Below are positions 1-11,357 of a stretch of DNA of 64,000 nucleotides, one piece after another. The notes below the pieces were generated by a model, which ran no database searches, was not told the origin of the DNA, and was given only the letters and a program-made list of their open reading frames with translations. Positions within the stretch are counted from its first letter, which is position 1; each line of letters opens with the position of its first letter. The DNA is from Ichthyophthirius multifiliis (taxonomy: Eukaryota > Ciliophora > Oligohymenophorea > Hymenostomatida), in assembly GCF_000220395.1 (NCBI RefSeq), contig NW_004086057.1:62001-126000 (forward strand), in the 5' to 3' direction. A program made the position numbers and the translations under genes.

Positions 1-1054
1 AATAATCTTTTATTAAATATAATTATTTATTTGCTCAAGTTAATTATTTTATTAATTTTTATGTTGATTAATAATATAAATATTCTAATTTTTAAATTAT
101 AATTTTTCTAATATTAATATATTCTTTTGACAATAATGTTTTATTATAAATTTAATCATTAAATTATCTTAGTCAAAAAGTAGTGAGTATATAGATTACC
201 TTTTAAAAATATATTCAATAAAGTTTTTCTTTTAATTCCTAATTTTTAATTAAAAGCCTTTATTAAATTGAATATATTTTTAATTAGTTTTCTAATTTAT
301 ATAATTTTTTTTTACTTTCATATGAAAATAAAATAAATATTTATATTTTTAAATTAATATTTTATTTTTTTCATTAAATTTTAAAATATTTTTAATTAAA
401 AATGTATTGAATTTTATTTTATACAATGAACTATATTTAAACTCTTATTTTTCTTCTAATTTTTGTTTACTCTATTTAAAATTAAAATAAAAATACATAC
501 ATAATATAGTTATCATTTTTTTATTTAATTATAAATGATTATAAACCAAAAAATTAAAGAATATATTTTATTTTGCTTTTTAAAGGTTATAACAATTTGA
601 AACATAAAATATTATTTTTTATTAATTATTAATTATTATAATAATGCTTTTGCTTTTGCTATTTTAATAAAATAATTAGTTTAAGTTTTAATTTTAATTT
701 TAATCTTAATCTGAATTTTTATATATTTATATATTCTAAAAATAAATACTTTATTATAATTTTTTTTTGGATAATATAATCTTTAAAATATTTTTTTTTT
801 CTTATTATAATCCATTTTAAATTAATAATAAGATATATTTAATTTTTTTTATTATATTTAAGTTTGCTTTATTTAATATATTTTAATATATTATATTTTA
901 TTTTGTTTTTTATTATTTATTAATAATAAAAAAAATTAAATATATATACAATATATTTTTTAAAAAGATATATCGTAAAAAAAATATATTAAATAATTTT
1001 TTTTTTTTTTTTTTTTTATTAAATTATTATAATTCTTAATTAAAAAAATAAAAT
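1..1054. other. AT-rich non-coding stretch
   Basis: This stretch is almost pure A and T, and I see no supported gene. The only ordered structure is a nested inverted repeat at 205-281, listed separately. The 50 bases before the next gene are poly-T and poly-A runs, typical of ciliate 5' flanks. Confidence 0.6.
205..281. repeat. Nested inverted repeat (hairpin or cruciform)
   Basis: A perfect 15-base arm at 205-219 is complementary to 267-281. The arm continues with AATAAAG (217-223) against CTTTATT (258-264), and inside lies a further 9-base pair of arms, CTTTTAATT (229-237) and AATTAAAAG (248-256). Together they form a roughly 77-base imperfect hairpin. In DNA this AT-rich some pairing is expected by chance, but three collinear nested arms are more than usual. 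Function unknown. Confidence 0.5.
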
Positions 1055-2145
1055 ATGGAAGATTAACAATCCGATATAATTAAAAATTTAAATGAAATCC
1101 AATAATATATAAATGAATCTTTATTTGATATAGCTGAAAAAAAGCTTGATGAATTATTAAATTAAATAAATACATAAAAAAATTACCAAGAAATTTTAGA
1201 AAAAAACTAAACTTATTTAAATAAAGTAAAAAAAGAAATAAAAGATACAATGGACAATACAAGATTACAATTAATAGAAATGCACAATAATGAAAAATGG
1301 GAAGTAAATAAAATAAGTGAAAACTTTGAAATTAGTTTTAAGATTTTCGAGTAAACAAATACAGTTTCAATAAAAGCGCATGCAGAATTAGAAATACCTT
1401 GGTTTAATTTAGTTGCTTTGATTTATGAAGTAGATTTATTTACCGAATGGTTACCTTTTTGTAAGCAATCATATACAGTAAATATATATTTTTAAAATTA
1501 TTTATATAATTTTATAATAGATAGCTAAATTCAAAAAAAGTTAGAAGACCGCCTATTTTGAAATGGGGTTACCTTTTATACATAATAGAGATGCTTATAT
1601 TGAAGGAATTGGTATAGATAGATTAGATGTAAATGGAACTATTTTGATTAAATGTAGGTCTATATAGAATGATAAAGAATTAATGTAAAAAATAGGGATT
1701 GATTTGACTAAATCTAAAAATGTTTAGATTGATATAAAATTTTTTTCATGTGAAATTTAACCAATTACAAATGGAATGTATGATTTTATTTTTATTTTTA
1801 TTTTATTTATTTAAAGTGTTAAAATTAAAATTATTTCTAATATTAATCCAAAAGTTAATTTTATTCCTAAATGGATGATTAACTTCTTCTGTAAATAAGT
1901 AATTTTTCATATTTTTTTTTTTTATTTGTTTTTTTTTTTTAGTTTGGAAAATATTTAATTAAAAAAATGATTAGTTTGGCTAAAAATATAAAGGTAATAT
2001 TATTTAATTTTTATTATTATAATCGCCACAGGGAACTAAATGGGAATAAGCAATAAATGATCCCAAAAATGCAGATTTTTATAATTGGGTAAAATAAAGA
2101 GTTGATGCACATAATAAAATACTAGAATAAAATGTTTAGATATGA
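1055..2145 (+). CDS. START-like lipid-binding domain protein
   Basis: The predicted protein has 308 residues in five exons, with introns at 1478-1520, 1778-1816, 1899-1942 and 1994-2031; all phases agree and the stop is TGA at 2143. The N-terminal third (residues 1-90) is charged and helical. It is followed by a region with features of the START/SRPBCC lipid-binding fold: a WLPFCK stretch, then a core around FEMGLPFIHNRDAYIEGIG, and a C-terminal amphipathic helix after NPKVNFIPKWM. START domains carry lipids or sterols in a hydrophobic cavity. The ligand cannot be read from sequence. The start is the first ATG after a long poly-T/A leader and is followed directly by coding-like sequence. Fold call by eye; moderate certainty. 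Confidence 0.7.
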
Positions 2146-2736
2146 ATATAAAAAAAAGATTAGAAAATTAAATATATATGTTATATAATTTTATTATAAA
2201 ATATATATGATATTTAAAACTATTTTTTTAATTTTTAAAGATTATTTATTTTAGATATAATAGTTTTTTACTTTAAATTAACTTTTCTAAAAAATAAATT
2301 TTTTCATATTTTTAAAATTTTTTATTTTTAAATATTTTAATTCTTACTTATATTAATATTTTTAAAAAAATTTCCTTTATTTTCATTAAAAATAATTAAT
2401 TATATTTTTTTTTTTAATCTTATATGATAAAATAAATAAATAAAAAATATTTTTTTTACTTAAATATTGATTAAAACTAAGTAAAAATTAAAATAAAATA
2501 ATTTTTTATAAGAATTAATTTATAATAGCTTATCATAGTTTTAAATTTTATAAAGAAAAAGTTATTAATCATATAACTATTTTAATTAGAAAATATAAAA
2601 TTAAAAAATAATTATAAAAAATCTAATTAAATTATTATTTACGATTTATATATTATAATAATAAATAAAAAAATAAAATTAGATATAAAAATTAAATATA
2701 TAAATAATAATTCAAGATATATATATCTATAAAAAA
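2146..2736. other. AT-rich non-coding stretch between tandem genes
   Basis: This gap holds the 3' flank of the START-like gene and the 5' flank of the kinase gene, both on the plus strand. I see only A/T runs and no supported gene or ordered repeat. Confidence 0.6.
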
Positions 2737-4458
2737 ATGGTAAAAATCAACTTTTTATAAATAAAAAATAGCCGAAAACTTTCACAAATATTCATTACAT
2801 TTTTTATTATACTTATATTTATTCATATTTTTTTCTTTTCTTATTTCTAAAAATATAAATATAAAAATAAATAAAAAAGAATTAGGCTTAAGATGTAAAG
2901 AGAATAGATAAATATAATTTCTAGCTTTCAGGTATTTTAGGATAAGGCTCGTTTGGTAAAGTATACAAAGGAAAAAATACTGAAAATAACTAAGCAGTAG
3001 CAGTAAAAGCAATAGATAAAAAATTAATTTAAGATGATGCCTATATGATGAATGGTCTGTTTTAAGAAATATCAATAATGAAAAAATTTAAAAATTAAAA
3101 TATAGTAGAATTAATAGATGTGTTAGAAACGTCAAACAATTATTATATTATTCAAGAATTTTGTGATGGAGGTGATTTAAGAACTTGTTTGAAAAGAAAA
3201 TAATGCTTATCTGAATAAGAAGCGGTATATGTAATTAAAGATTTATTAAATGGATTTATTGAGCTTATTAAAAATGGTGTTATCCATAGAGATTTAAAAC
3301 CTGAAAATATATTGATTAAAGGAGATTCATATAAACTTGCAGATTTTGGATTTGCAAAAACTGTTGATAATTTTTAAAAATAAATGCTTTCTTCTTTAGT
3401 TGGAACCCCTCTTTATATGTCTCCTTAAATATTATCTGAAGATAAATATGTAAAATTATCTTTTTATATATAATTTATATATATTTTAGACATCTAAAAG
3501 TGATTTATGGTCTTTAGGCTTTATTTTTTATGAATGCTTGTATGGAAATACTCCTTATACTGCTACATCTTAATATTAATTGTATAAAAATATATAAAAA
3601 TTACCTTTAGTTTTTCCTGATAATTTTGTTGTTTCTGATTTGTGTAAAGATTTTATTAGAAGGTGCTTAGTAATTGATGAAAACAAAAGGATTGATTGGA
3701 ATGATATTTTTAGACATAATTTATTTTAAGGGCATTTCTAATAATATACTAATTTAATTGATTAATTGGAAGACAAAGCTTAATATATTATTAATGAGTT
3801 AAGGTAGACTATTTATAAGAATTAGATTGATTTAGAAGAGCTTTTTCAAAAATACGATTTTACTAAAAATTCCATGTTGGATTTTAAAGAATTTACTTAA
3901 TTAATGTAGTCTATTGATAAAGGATTAGATAAAACTTAAATTGACTATATTTTTTATAAATTTGATGATAATGGAGATAAAAGTATAAGTTTTTAAGAAT
4001 TTACGAAATGGCTTTCAAATAACAATGTAAATTTAAGTTCTAAATAATAAAAAAATAGTTAGAATAAATTATAACAGTAAATTTATTTTATTTATACATT
4101 TTCATCAATTTATTAAAAAAGTAGTAATTTAGATAATAATTTGAATTAAAAGTTAGAAAAAGCTCATCATGTTATTTAAAAATTATAATATGCAATTCTA
4201 AAACATAATATTAATTTAAATGATTTATTTAACAAATATGACAAATCTGAAGATCAATAACTTAATATTGAGGAATTTTCAAACTTAATAAGGAAAATAG
4301 ATAAAGATTTAAATGACGAAGAAACACTTATTATTTTTGGAATTTTCGATATAAATAAGGATAATTAAATTACTTTCTAAGAATTCTTTAGTACTTTACA
4401 AAAAGTTCATTAGCTCAAAAATAGCAATTCATTGAATAATAACGATGATAATATATGA
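2737..4458 (+). CDS. EF-hand protein kinase (CDPK-like layout)
   Basis: About 511 residues. The kinase domain (about residues 15-265) has a glycine-rich loop LGQGSFGKVYKG, the VAVKAI lysine, the catalytic loop HRDLKPEN, ADFGFAK and GTPLYMSPQ in the activation segment. Four EF-hands follow; loops 2-4 are canonical (DDNGDKSISFQE, DKSEDQQLNIEE, DINKDNQITFQE) and the first is weaker. The layout matches calcium-dependent kinases, which calcium activates through the EF-hands, but the catalytic core looks closer to ULK/Atg1-type kinases. An intron at 3450-3489 is clear. The start is less certain: I infer ATG at 2737 followed at once by a 146-nt intron (2740-2885), because that restores the frame just before the glycine loop. 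A 45-nt in-frame stretch near 4078-4122 could also be an intron. TGA at 4456 ends it. Confidence 0.85.
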
Positions 4459-4667
4459 AAATGAAATTATATATGAAATTAAAAATAAAGTAAAAACATA
4501 AATATATTTAAATTTATATTTATAAATTTTGACTTGATTTTAAAATTTAATGTCTGTTTAATATTTTTAGTGGATATTTTAATATATTATTTATTTCATT
4601 TTTTATATAATTAATTTATTTTCTTTACTTTTTATTCTTAGAAATATGATTTATTCTTTTTTTTGTT

Positions 4668-6000
4668 TCAGAGTTATAAAATTAACTATATTTTTATGTT
4701 TTTTATCTAAAATGAACATTAAATACATTTTTAATAAACAAATACATATTAAACTTTACAAAGAACTATTTAATATCTTTCATACTATTAATGTCTATTC
4801 AAAATATTATAATTATATTTTTTACATAATAAATCTAAATTTTATTAAATTAAATAAATTATTTTATTCTGATTTTACCTTTGAGTTAATATTAAAATTT
4901 AATTATCTAATATATTCAGAATTTCTTTATAATTAACTTAATCAGAACATTTCTTTTTTAAAGTACTCATAGATTTTTATAATGTAATTTTTCTTTTCGT
5001 CACTTACTAATTAATTTACAAAATTTTAATTGAGAAAAATAATAACTTATCTGTTTATAATTAAAATTAGTATAAGATGTTTTTTATTAAATTTAATTAC
5101 TATCTTTTCTAAAATATATAATTTAGTTTTTTTAAATGAAATATACTGATAGTTTTACTACTTACTCTTTAAATTTTAATTTTACTACTCTATTTAAATT
5201 CTACTACGTCTTTTTTAGATTTTTCCTTTTTTAAGAATCCATGGATAATGTCTTATTTAAATATATATTATTACTATTTTTATTAAAATATACCAATTGA
5301 ATTTTTCGACTTTATTTTAACTCATATTCACTAAATCTAAATAATATTAAAATTAAAAAAACTATTGGTTTAAAAATCTTTTTTTTTGTCTTTTTAGTAA
5401 ATACTTCTGCCTATTTATCTAATTATTGAATCCCAATTATTTTATTTTTTTTTCTTCTAAATTTTTAATGTTTTTCTAATATTTTAAATTTTATTTATTA
5501 TGGCTATTTTTATTTGGTTTATAATGTATTATATCACCATTTTTATATTTATGATTGTAACTTTCACATATTTAACATTTAGAATCATTCTTTTTGATAA
5601 AATAGTAAAATTATAAAATAAAACTTCGATCTTTTTATTTATTTATCTTAGGAAAAAACGATTTAGTCTCAAATTTATTAAAAAGTTAAAAAATTAACTT
5701 AGGAGATTATATTATTTAAAGCAATAAAATATTTTTTTTTTAATTTATAAAATCATATTTTTTTTAATTTTTATAACTCATTTATATCCAATACTTCTTG
5801 CAGAAATTTGCCTTAGTTATTCTAAAAAAGAATTCAATTTCACCAAAATTTTTATTTATTTTTTTCATAACATTTACTTCTTCTTTTTTATTTTAAAAAT
5901 AAATTAATAACTATCACTAAATTTACTAAAGTTATCTTTTAAACAAGTAAAAAATTAAATATATTATGAATTAATTACTTTTTAATTTCATGATTTAACT
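4668..6000 (-). CDS. Unclear reverse-strand coding region, possibly decayed
   Basis: On the minus strand several open segments with Gln/Lys/Asn-rich, coding-like composition follow one another: one ending at TGA 4668, one around 5000-5245, and one around 5250-5900 that includes a C-x2-C...H stretch (KCQICESYNHKYKNGD). They lie in different frames and I could not link them all with convincing introns, so this is either a multi-exon gene or a decayed one. Because only TGA stops translation, open frames of this size also occur by chance in such AT-rich DNA. Product unknown; boundaries approximate. Confidence 0.3.
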
Positions 6001-6384
6001 AACCTGAAAATTTCATTATACTTCATTTAATTTCAACCAAGTTTAATTATTTTTCTTCCAATTACATTATTATTAAAAATAGTTTTTAATTAAAGTTTAT
6101 AATTCTCTATTTACATTCTTGTTTTCTAAATAATAATTAATTAAGTATTAATATTTTTGTTATAATTGATTTTTTTAATTTATTTTAATAATATGTATTT
6201 TAATTAATATATTTCTAATAATAATTGCTATTTAAATATGATATAAAATATAAAACTTTCAATGAAATTTTTTATAAAAATATATATTTTTTGATGAAAA
6301 AGAATTAATTATTTCTAGCATTAAAAATAATATTATTAAAATATTTATTAAAATATTTTTTTTTTTTAAATAAAATTGAAAAAT
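6001..6384. other. AT-rich gap
   Basis: This lies between the unclear reverse-strand region and the 3' end of the Aurora-like kinase gene. I see no supported gene. Confidence 0.5.
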
Positions 6385-8183
6385 TCAATTTTAAAGAAAT
6401 TAAAAATCCTCAACTTTTGTATTTTTATCAAAAGAAATATTATTATTTTTCACATTAACTATAAATGGATGCTTTAATACTTAAGCTAGTTTCATTCTTT
6501 TACTTGGATTTTTTTCTAAAAGCCTAGATATGAAATCTCCACATTCAAAAGTAATAGGTCCTTAAAATTCTAAGCTACCCTTTTTTTTTAAAAAAAAAAA
6601 TTATAAAAGGTGGAACCAAATAAAAATGTTAATATTTACTCCTAAAACATTTTCAAAAACTTCTTCATGATCTTTTCCATTAAAAGGAGATCTTCCAAAA
6701 ATAAGCTCATATGTTAAAACTCCTAATGACCAAATATCAACTGAATTATTGTATTTTTTATTTTCAATCATTTCAGGACTTACATATTCCAAAGTTCCAC
6801 AAAAAGTTGATCTTAAATTTTATTTTGAAAAAGGCGCAGCATATCCGAAATCGCAAACTTTTAAAATACCCTTTAATAAAAAAAATATATTTATATTTAA
6901 TAAAATTATTTTACATCACAAATCAATATATTTTCAGGTTTAATATCTCTATGTACAATATTATACATATGCATATAATGAAGTGCATCAGCAACCTACC
7001 TTATGTATAGAGATACAATTGATTCATTGTAAGATTTATTCGGTTAAGCTTTCATATCTGCAAAAAGTTCTTTTCCACAAGCTAACTCTTGAATCAGGTA
7101 AATACTATCGTCTGTAATAAAAAATCCAAAAATTTGAATAATATTTTTATGCTTGAGTTTGCTTTACATAATAATTTCATTTGAAATATCTTAATATATA
7201 TTAAACTCTACAATTGTTGAAAATTTTATTTATTTTAAAGCGACATAAAATCCAGTAAGTTTATCTCTTTTTTTTTTTTTTAATAATTATTTTTTTTTTA
7301 TAAAAAACAGTTATTTTTACTTTGCTATAAATACATCAGAAAACTTTCCTGAACCAAGTTTTTTTATAATTTAGAAATTATAAATTGAATGCTTATATTT
7401 TTTTTCAAACTCTTTATCATAAGTACCTAAATCGATTCTTGACTATCTTAACATTTTATCTTCTATATTTTCTACTTTTTATTATATGAATTCTTTAGGA
7501 TCTACAAATATTAAAGTTTTTTCTTTAAAGACACAAGATCCTTATATCTATATTTAATTTTCTATCATATTAAAATCTTTTTCTAATAATTTCATATCTT
7601 CTTCAGTTTATATCATATTATTTTTGTAAGATGTAAGCTTTTTTAAAAACTCACTATTTTATTTAGTAATTTTTATTTCTTTTGGCTATGTAAGGCCATT
7701 TTTGTCATTCAGTGTCAAATTGAAGTTATTATTTTATTAAGGATTAATATTATTTACTTAATGAAATTATATATCTTCTTAATTTAAAATGCAATTATTT
7801 TAGAATTAAAATAATAATTAATTTGTATTTTATTTTAATCCGTTATCTGAATTTTGTGCTTACTACGCTTAATACGTATTAAATCTATTTCTTATTTAGG
7901 AGTTGTTTTCATCTTAATTACCTTTATTTTAAAAGAGTTCATCTAAAGATTTCTTTTTTTCACGTACTTCTTCATACATTCGAGGAGTATCGTTTAATAG
8001 TTAATCACACATCTAAATTGAATTTTGTATTTTATTTATCATATCCAATGTTTTATTATATTATTCCATATTTATATTTGTAGTTTTCTCTTATTTTTAT
8101 TTATCTTTGGATTAATAAATATTTTAACTGCTTTGTAAATTATCTAGATAAAAAAATATTTTACTATAATTAAAATTATTCAT
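6385..8183 (-). CDS. Aurora-like serine/threonine kinase
   Basis: The predicted protein has 546 residues in four exons (introns 7267-7320, 6871-6914 and 6580-6639; all phases agree). The first 270 residues are Asn/Gln-rich and partly coiled-coil. The kinase domain follows: loop LGSGKFSDVF, ALKQIK lysine, catalytic HRDIKPEN, CDFGYA, and the stretch STFCGTLEYVSPEM. That last segment, with CGT-E-Y plus PEMIE, is characteristic of Aurora kinases, which act in mitosis and cilium disassembly. The C-terminal lobe keeps DIWSLGVLTYEL and a final helix ending HPFI. The activation-loop threonine position in Aurora appears here as serine/threonine in RST. It is transcribed away from the small gene at 8252, with 68 bases between start codons. 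No separate targeting domain is seen. Aurora rather than another AGC-like kinase is my best family call. Confidence 0.85.
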
Positions 8184-8251
8184 TATATATAATTTATTTT
8201 ATAATAAAACATTATTTTATATTAAAAAAAAAAAAAACAAAATATTTAAAC
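8184..8251. promoter_or_regulatory. Compact divergent intergenic region
   Basis: Only 68 bases separate the start codons of the Aurora-like kinase (minus strand) and the Asn-rich gene (plus strand), so both promoters must lie here or within the genes. It contains an A14 run and otherwise no recognisable motif. Called from position only. Confidence 0.4.
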
Positions 8252-8866
8252 ATGAATAGTTTTAACTATAAATAAATAAATAATTAATAAAACATTGAAA
8301 ATATAATCAATAATAATAATGAAAATATTTTAAACAATAATGAAAATGAAAATATTTTAAATAATATTAATAATGAAAAAAATTTAAACAATATTAATAA
8401 TAAAAATATTTTATATAATAATAATAATAATAATGAAAATAAATAAAATATATTCATAAACCAAGATAGTTAATAGCTTGATAATAATTAAATTATATTT
8501 TCATAAAATTAAGAAAATAATAAATTTGATGAATTATTTAGTTCTTTTCTTTTGGATTAGTATAAAATAGATTTGTTTGATTTACCTTTTGATTTAAATA
8601 AATAGATAGATGATAATTATTTTCTTCCAAGTTATTTATAAAGAAATTTTTAAGAAAACAATTAAAAAGATACTTTTAATCACAAAAAAAGGCATATATT
8701 TTCCGATTTTAATAATTAAAAAAAGATTAATGAGTTAAAGCAATTAGAAGAAATGGTTAATGAAACTAATTACGATTCTAAACCTAATTAATAAAATGTT
8801 ACATAATAAAAATAAATCAATACAAATGATATGAAAATGTATGGAACTTTGTTTAATAAATTTTGA
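8252..8866 (+). CDS. Small Asn-rich hypothetical protein
   Basis: A single uninterrupted 204-residue frame from ATG 8252 to TGA 8864. The first 70 residues are repetitive, with imperfect copies of an NENIL/NNIN pattern. The C-terminal half is less repetitive: it holds an acidic hydrophobic patch (FDELFSSFLLDQ, then DLFDLPFDL) and basic stretches ending near MKMYGTLFNKF. The patch resembles short interaction motifs rather than a folded domain. No family recognised. It is divergent from the Aurora-like kinase gene, which hints at but does not show co-regulation. Confidence 0.7.
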
Positions 8867-9188
8867 TAAATAATACATAATTTATAAAAACTTATTAATT
8901 TAAAAATATTGAAAATAAAATATAAATTAAAAACATTATTCTAAGCATTTATTATATATATTTTACTTTCTTATATCTAATAAATATAATAATTTTTGTT
9001 AGTAGTAAATTTTTTAAAAAACTATTGTATTTTTTAAGTGATTTAATAAATATTATATTTTCTCATTTTATAAAATTTATTATATTTTTTATACAACATA
9101 AAAAATTAAGTCTTTTATTCCTATATTTTATACAAATAAATTAAATTAATACAAATAATAATAAAAATATAAATAACAAATTACAATT
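8867..9188. other. Convergent 3' flank
   Basis: AT-rich gap between two genes whose 3' ends face each other. No gene or ordered repeat seen. Confidence 0.55.
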
Positions 9189-9854
9189 TCAATTAATATT
9201 ATTTTAGATTAAATAACTTTTTCTTTTTTAAATTAATTCATATAACCAAGCTTAAATTATAGGATTACTAATTTTATAAGAGTCCCTAAAAAACTCTGAA
9301 AGATCAACTCCTTGATATTTTTGTTCATATTCAAAAGCCTAAAGCATCATTTCATATCTGTCTAAATCTTAAACAATTTAAGCTTCAGGATACAATTTAT
9401 TTTAGTATTCATACCATATTTAATAAATCTATTTTTTAATTTATTCATTATTTAATTTTAATAAAATTTATTTAATTCCATTGTCTTCGATTTCTTATTT
9501 TTACATATCAGGAATTTCATCTATTGGGGTAATATCTCCAACAACAACTTCAGATAAATCATGAATAATAGAATATTTAATACATCTTTCTATATTAATA
9601 TTTTTGTCATGTGAAAGTAATAAGCATAAAAAGCTCATTCTCCAAGTATGGTCTGCAACACTTTCTATTTCTTTTATTTAATTAAAATATGTCCATCCTG
9701 CTCGTTTTACAGATTTCAATTATCCTACTAATTTTGCAAATTCAGTTATATTTATTTTATTTTAGGTTTCTAATGCTAATGTTGAGTTAAAGTATTTTAT
9801 TTTATTTATTGATTTCTTTTGTAGATTGATGTACTTAAATATTATTTTCATCAT
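9189..9854 (-). CDS. HD-domain phosphohydrolase, HDDC2/YfbR-type nucleotidase
   Basis: 221 residues in one exon, close to the usual size of the family. The HD metal-binding residues are visible in order: H in VADHTWRMSF, the HD pair in YSIIHDLSEVVVGDI, and a later D in IVQDLDRYEMMLQA. The stretch HDLSEVVVGDITP is diagnostic for the HDDC2/YfbR group, which removes phosphate from deoxynucleoside 5'-monophosphates and needs a divalent metal. The N-terminal 35 residues, before the LKSVKRAGW segment, are an extension with basic character and could be a targeting peptide. Two ATG codons stand in tandem at the start; I took the outer one. All key residues are present. Confidence 0.9.
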
Positions 9855-10221
9855 TTTTTTTTTTAGAAAATAGTTATTATGTATTATTTTTACGTATATT
9901 TTATTTTAATAAGGGATTTTATTTACACATTTTATATAATTTATTAATTTAATTTAATTTAATGTTTCTTTGTATTAATAGCACATTTATATTTATATTT
10001 TATAAGAATTTAGATTTATATTTTATTACTGTTTTGTCATTTTAAATACTATTATTTGAAACAATTTGTTAATATTAGGATAAAAAATATTTATATTTAT
10101 ATATATTATAATATTTAAGAAAAAAAAAAATCATAAATAAAACTAGTATTTGTTTATAAATTAGGTTTTTAATATATCACTTTCATTATAATTAATTATT
10201 TGAATTAATAAAGTTTTTTAA
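9855..10221. other. Divergent AT-rich intergenic region
   Basis: This 367-base gap separates the start of the HD-domain gene (minus) from the start of the DHHC gene (plus) and so should hold both promoters. No distinct motif is visible. Confidence 0.5.
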
Positions 10222-10852
10222 ATGAAAAATAATTTATTAAATTAATAGTAACACTATTTTGGAAAATATATACCATTATTATTTTATAAAAAAAAATTAT
10301 TATTTTCAATAGGCCCTCATTGTAAATATTTTTAAGTTTATATCAAATTAATATATATTAATAATTTTATGCAAAACATAAAAGGGAAATTTTTCTTATT
10401 AGGATATTCGTTCATTTCTATAATAAGCTATATTAATATAAGCTTATTTAAAAAAAATGATTTTAAGGATGAAAATAAATAAAACTAATACAAGTTGTTA
10501 TTATTTGTAAATTATCTCGAACATTTATTATATATAATAGTTTTTTTGAGTGACCCTGGTATAATATACAAACAAGAATTAGATAAAGAAAGCAATGAGC
10601 CAGAATCAAGGTGAGACAATATTTTTTAAAAAATAATATATTTAAAATTTATATAGAATATGTAAAATTTGTTAAATATTTAAGAATTTTGATAGAACAC
10701 ATTGTAATTTGTGTAATATATGTATTTAAAATTTTAATCATCATTGTCCATGGATTGGTAAATGTGTAGGAAAACAAAATATAGTTTTTTTTAGATTTTT
10801 TATTATAACAACAAATGTTTATTTTTTTATTAATATTTATATATTATTATGA
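10222..10852 (+). CDS. DHHC-type zinc-finger palmitoyltransferase, short form
   Basis: The predicted protein has 194 residues in two exons (intron 10611-10656, 5' site GTGAGA). Two hydrophobic segments precede the cysteine-rich domain, which reads CKICQIFKNFDRTHC, then CNICIQNFNHHCPW, GKCVGKQN. This is the S-acyltransferase signature, except that the first residue of the DHHC tetrad is Asn (NHHC). A third membrane segment, FFRFFIITTNVYFF, follows, then TGA. Most family members have four membrane segments and a TTxE motif after the zinc domain; both are missing here. Either the protein is truly short, or a further exon lies downstream: around 11015-11080 there is a hydrophobic coding-like stretch I could not join in frame. 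Family members attach palmitate to cysteines of membrane-associated proteins. Confidence 0.8.
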
Positions 10853-11357
10853 TAATAAAATAATTAATTAAATTTAATATTTAATTTTATATTTAATTTA
10901 TTTTATTTTAAATTATATTAAATAAAATTTTATATATTATTAATACATTAATCATAAACATAATACAATCTATTTAATTTTTTATTTTTTTTACTTTTTT
11001 TATATATTTTAGTTTAAAATGTGAGGATTTTTATTCTTTTACTTATTTTTTATTCTCTATTTATTTTTATATTTTTTAATTTTATTTAAAGATATTTTTA
11101 TTTTTAGGTATATTTATTTGAATTTAAAATTAAAATATCTTTAATATCTTATATATTATTTAAATAATTATGAATATCATATATTTTCAATTTTTATAAA
11201 TAATACAAAAATGTTAATTTTTAATTTTAGATTATTATTAATTAATTAATTTTGAAAAAAATATAAATATAAGATAATTTAAAAAAATATAAAATAAATT
11301 TTATTTATTAATGTTATATACATATTTTATTAGTTATATTTATAATTTAAAAATATT
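10853..11357. other. Convergent AT-rich gap, possible missed exon
   Basis: Gap between the DHHC gene and the LRR gene, whose 3' ends converge. A hydrophobic open stretch near 11015-11080 could be a fourth membrane segment of the DHHC protein, but no splice sites put it in frame. Otherwise AT runs only. Confidence 0.4.

Noticed and set aside
6711-7010. Plus-strand open frames across the kinase
   Set aside because: Antisense shadows of the Aurora-like kinase exons, which carry all kinase motifs on the minus strand.
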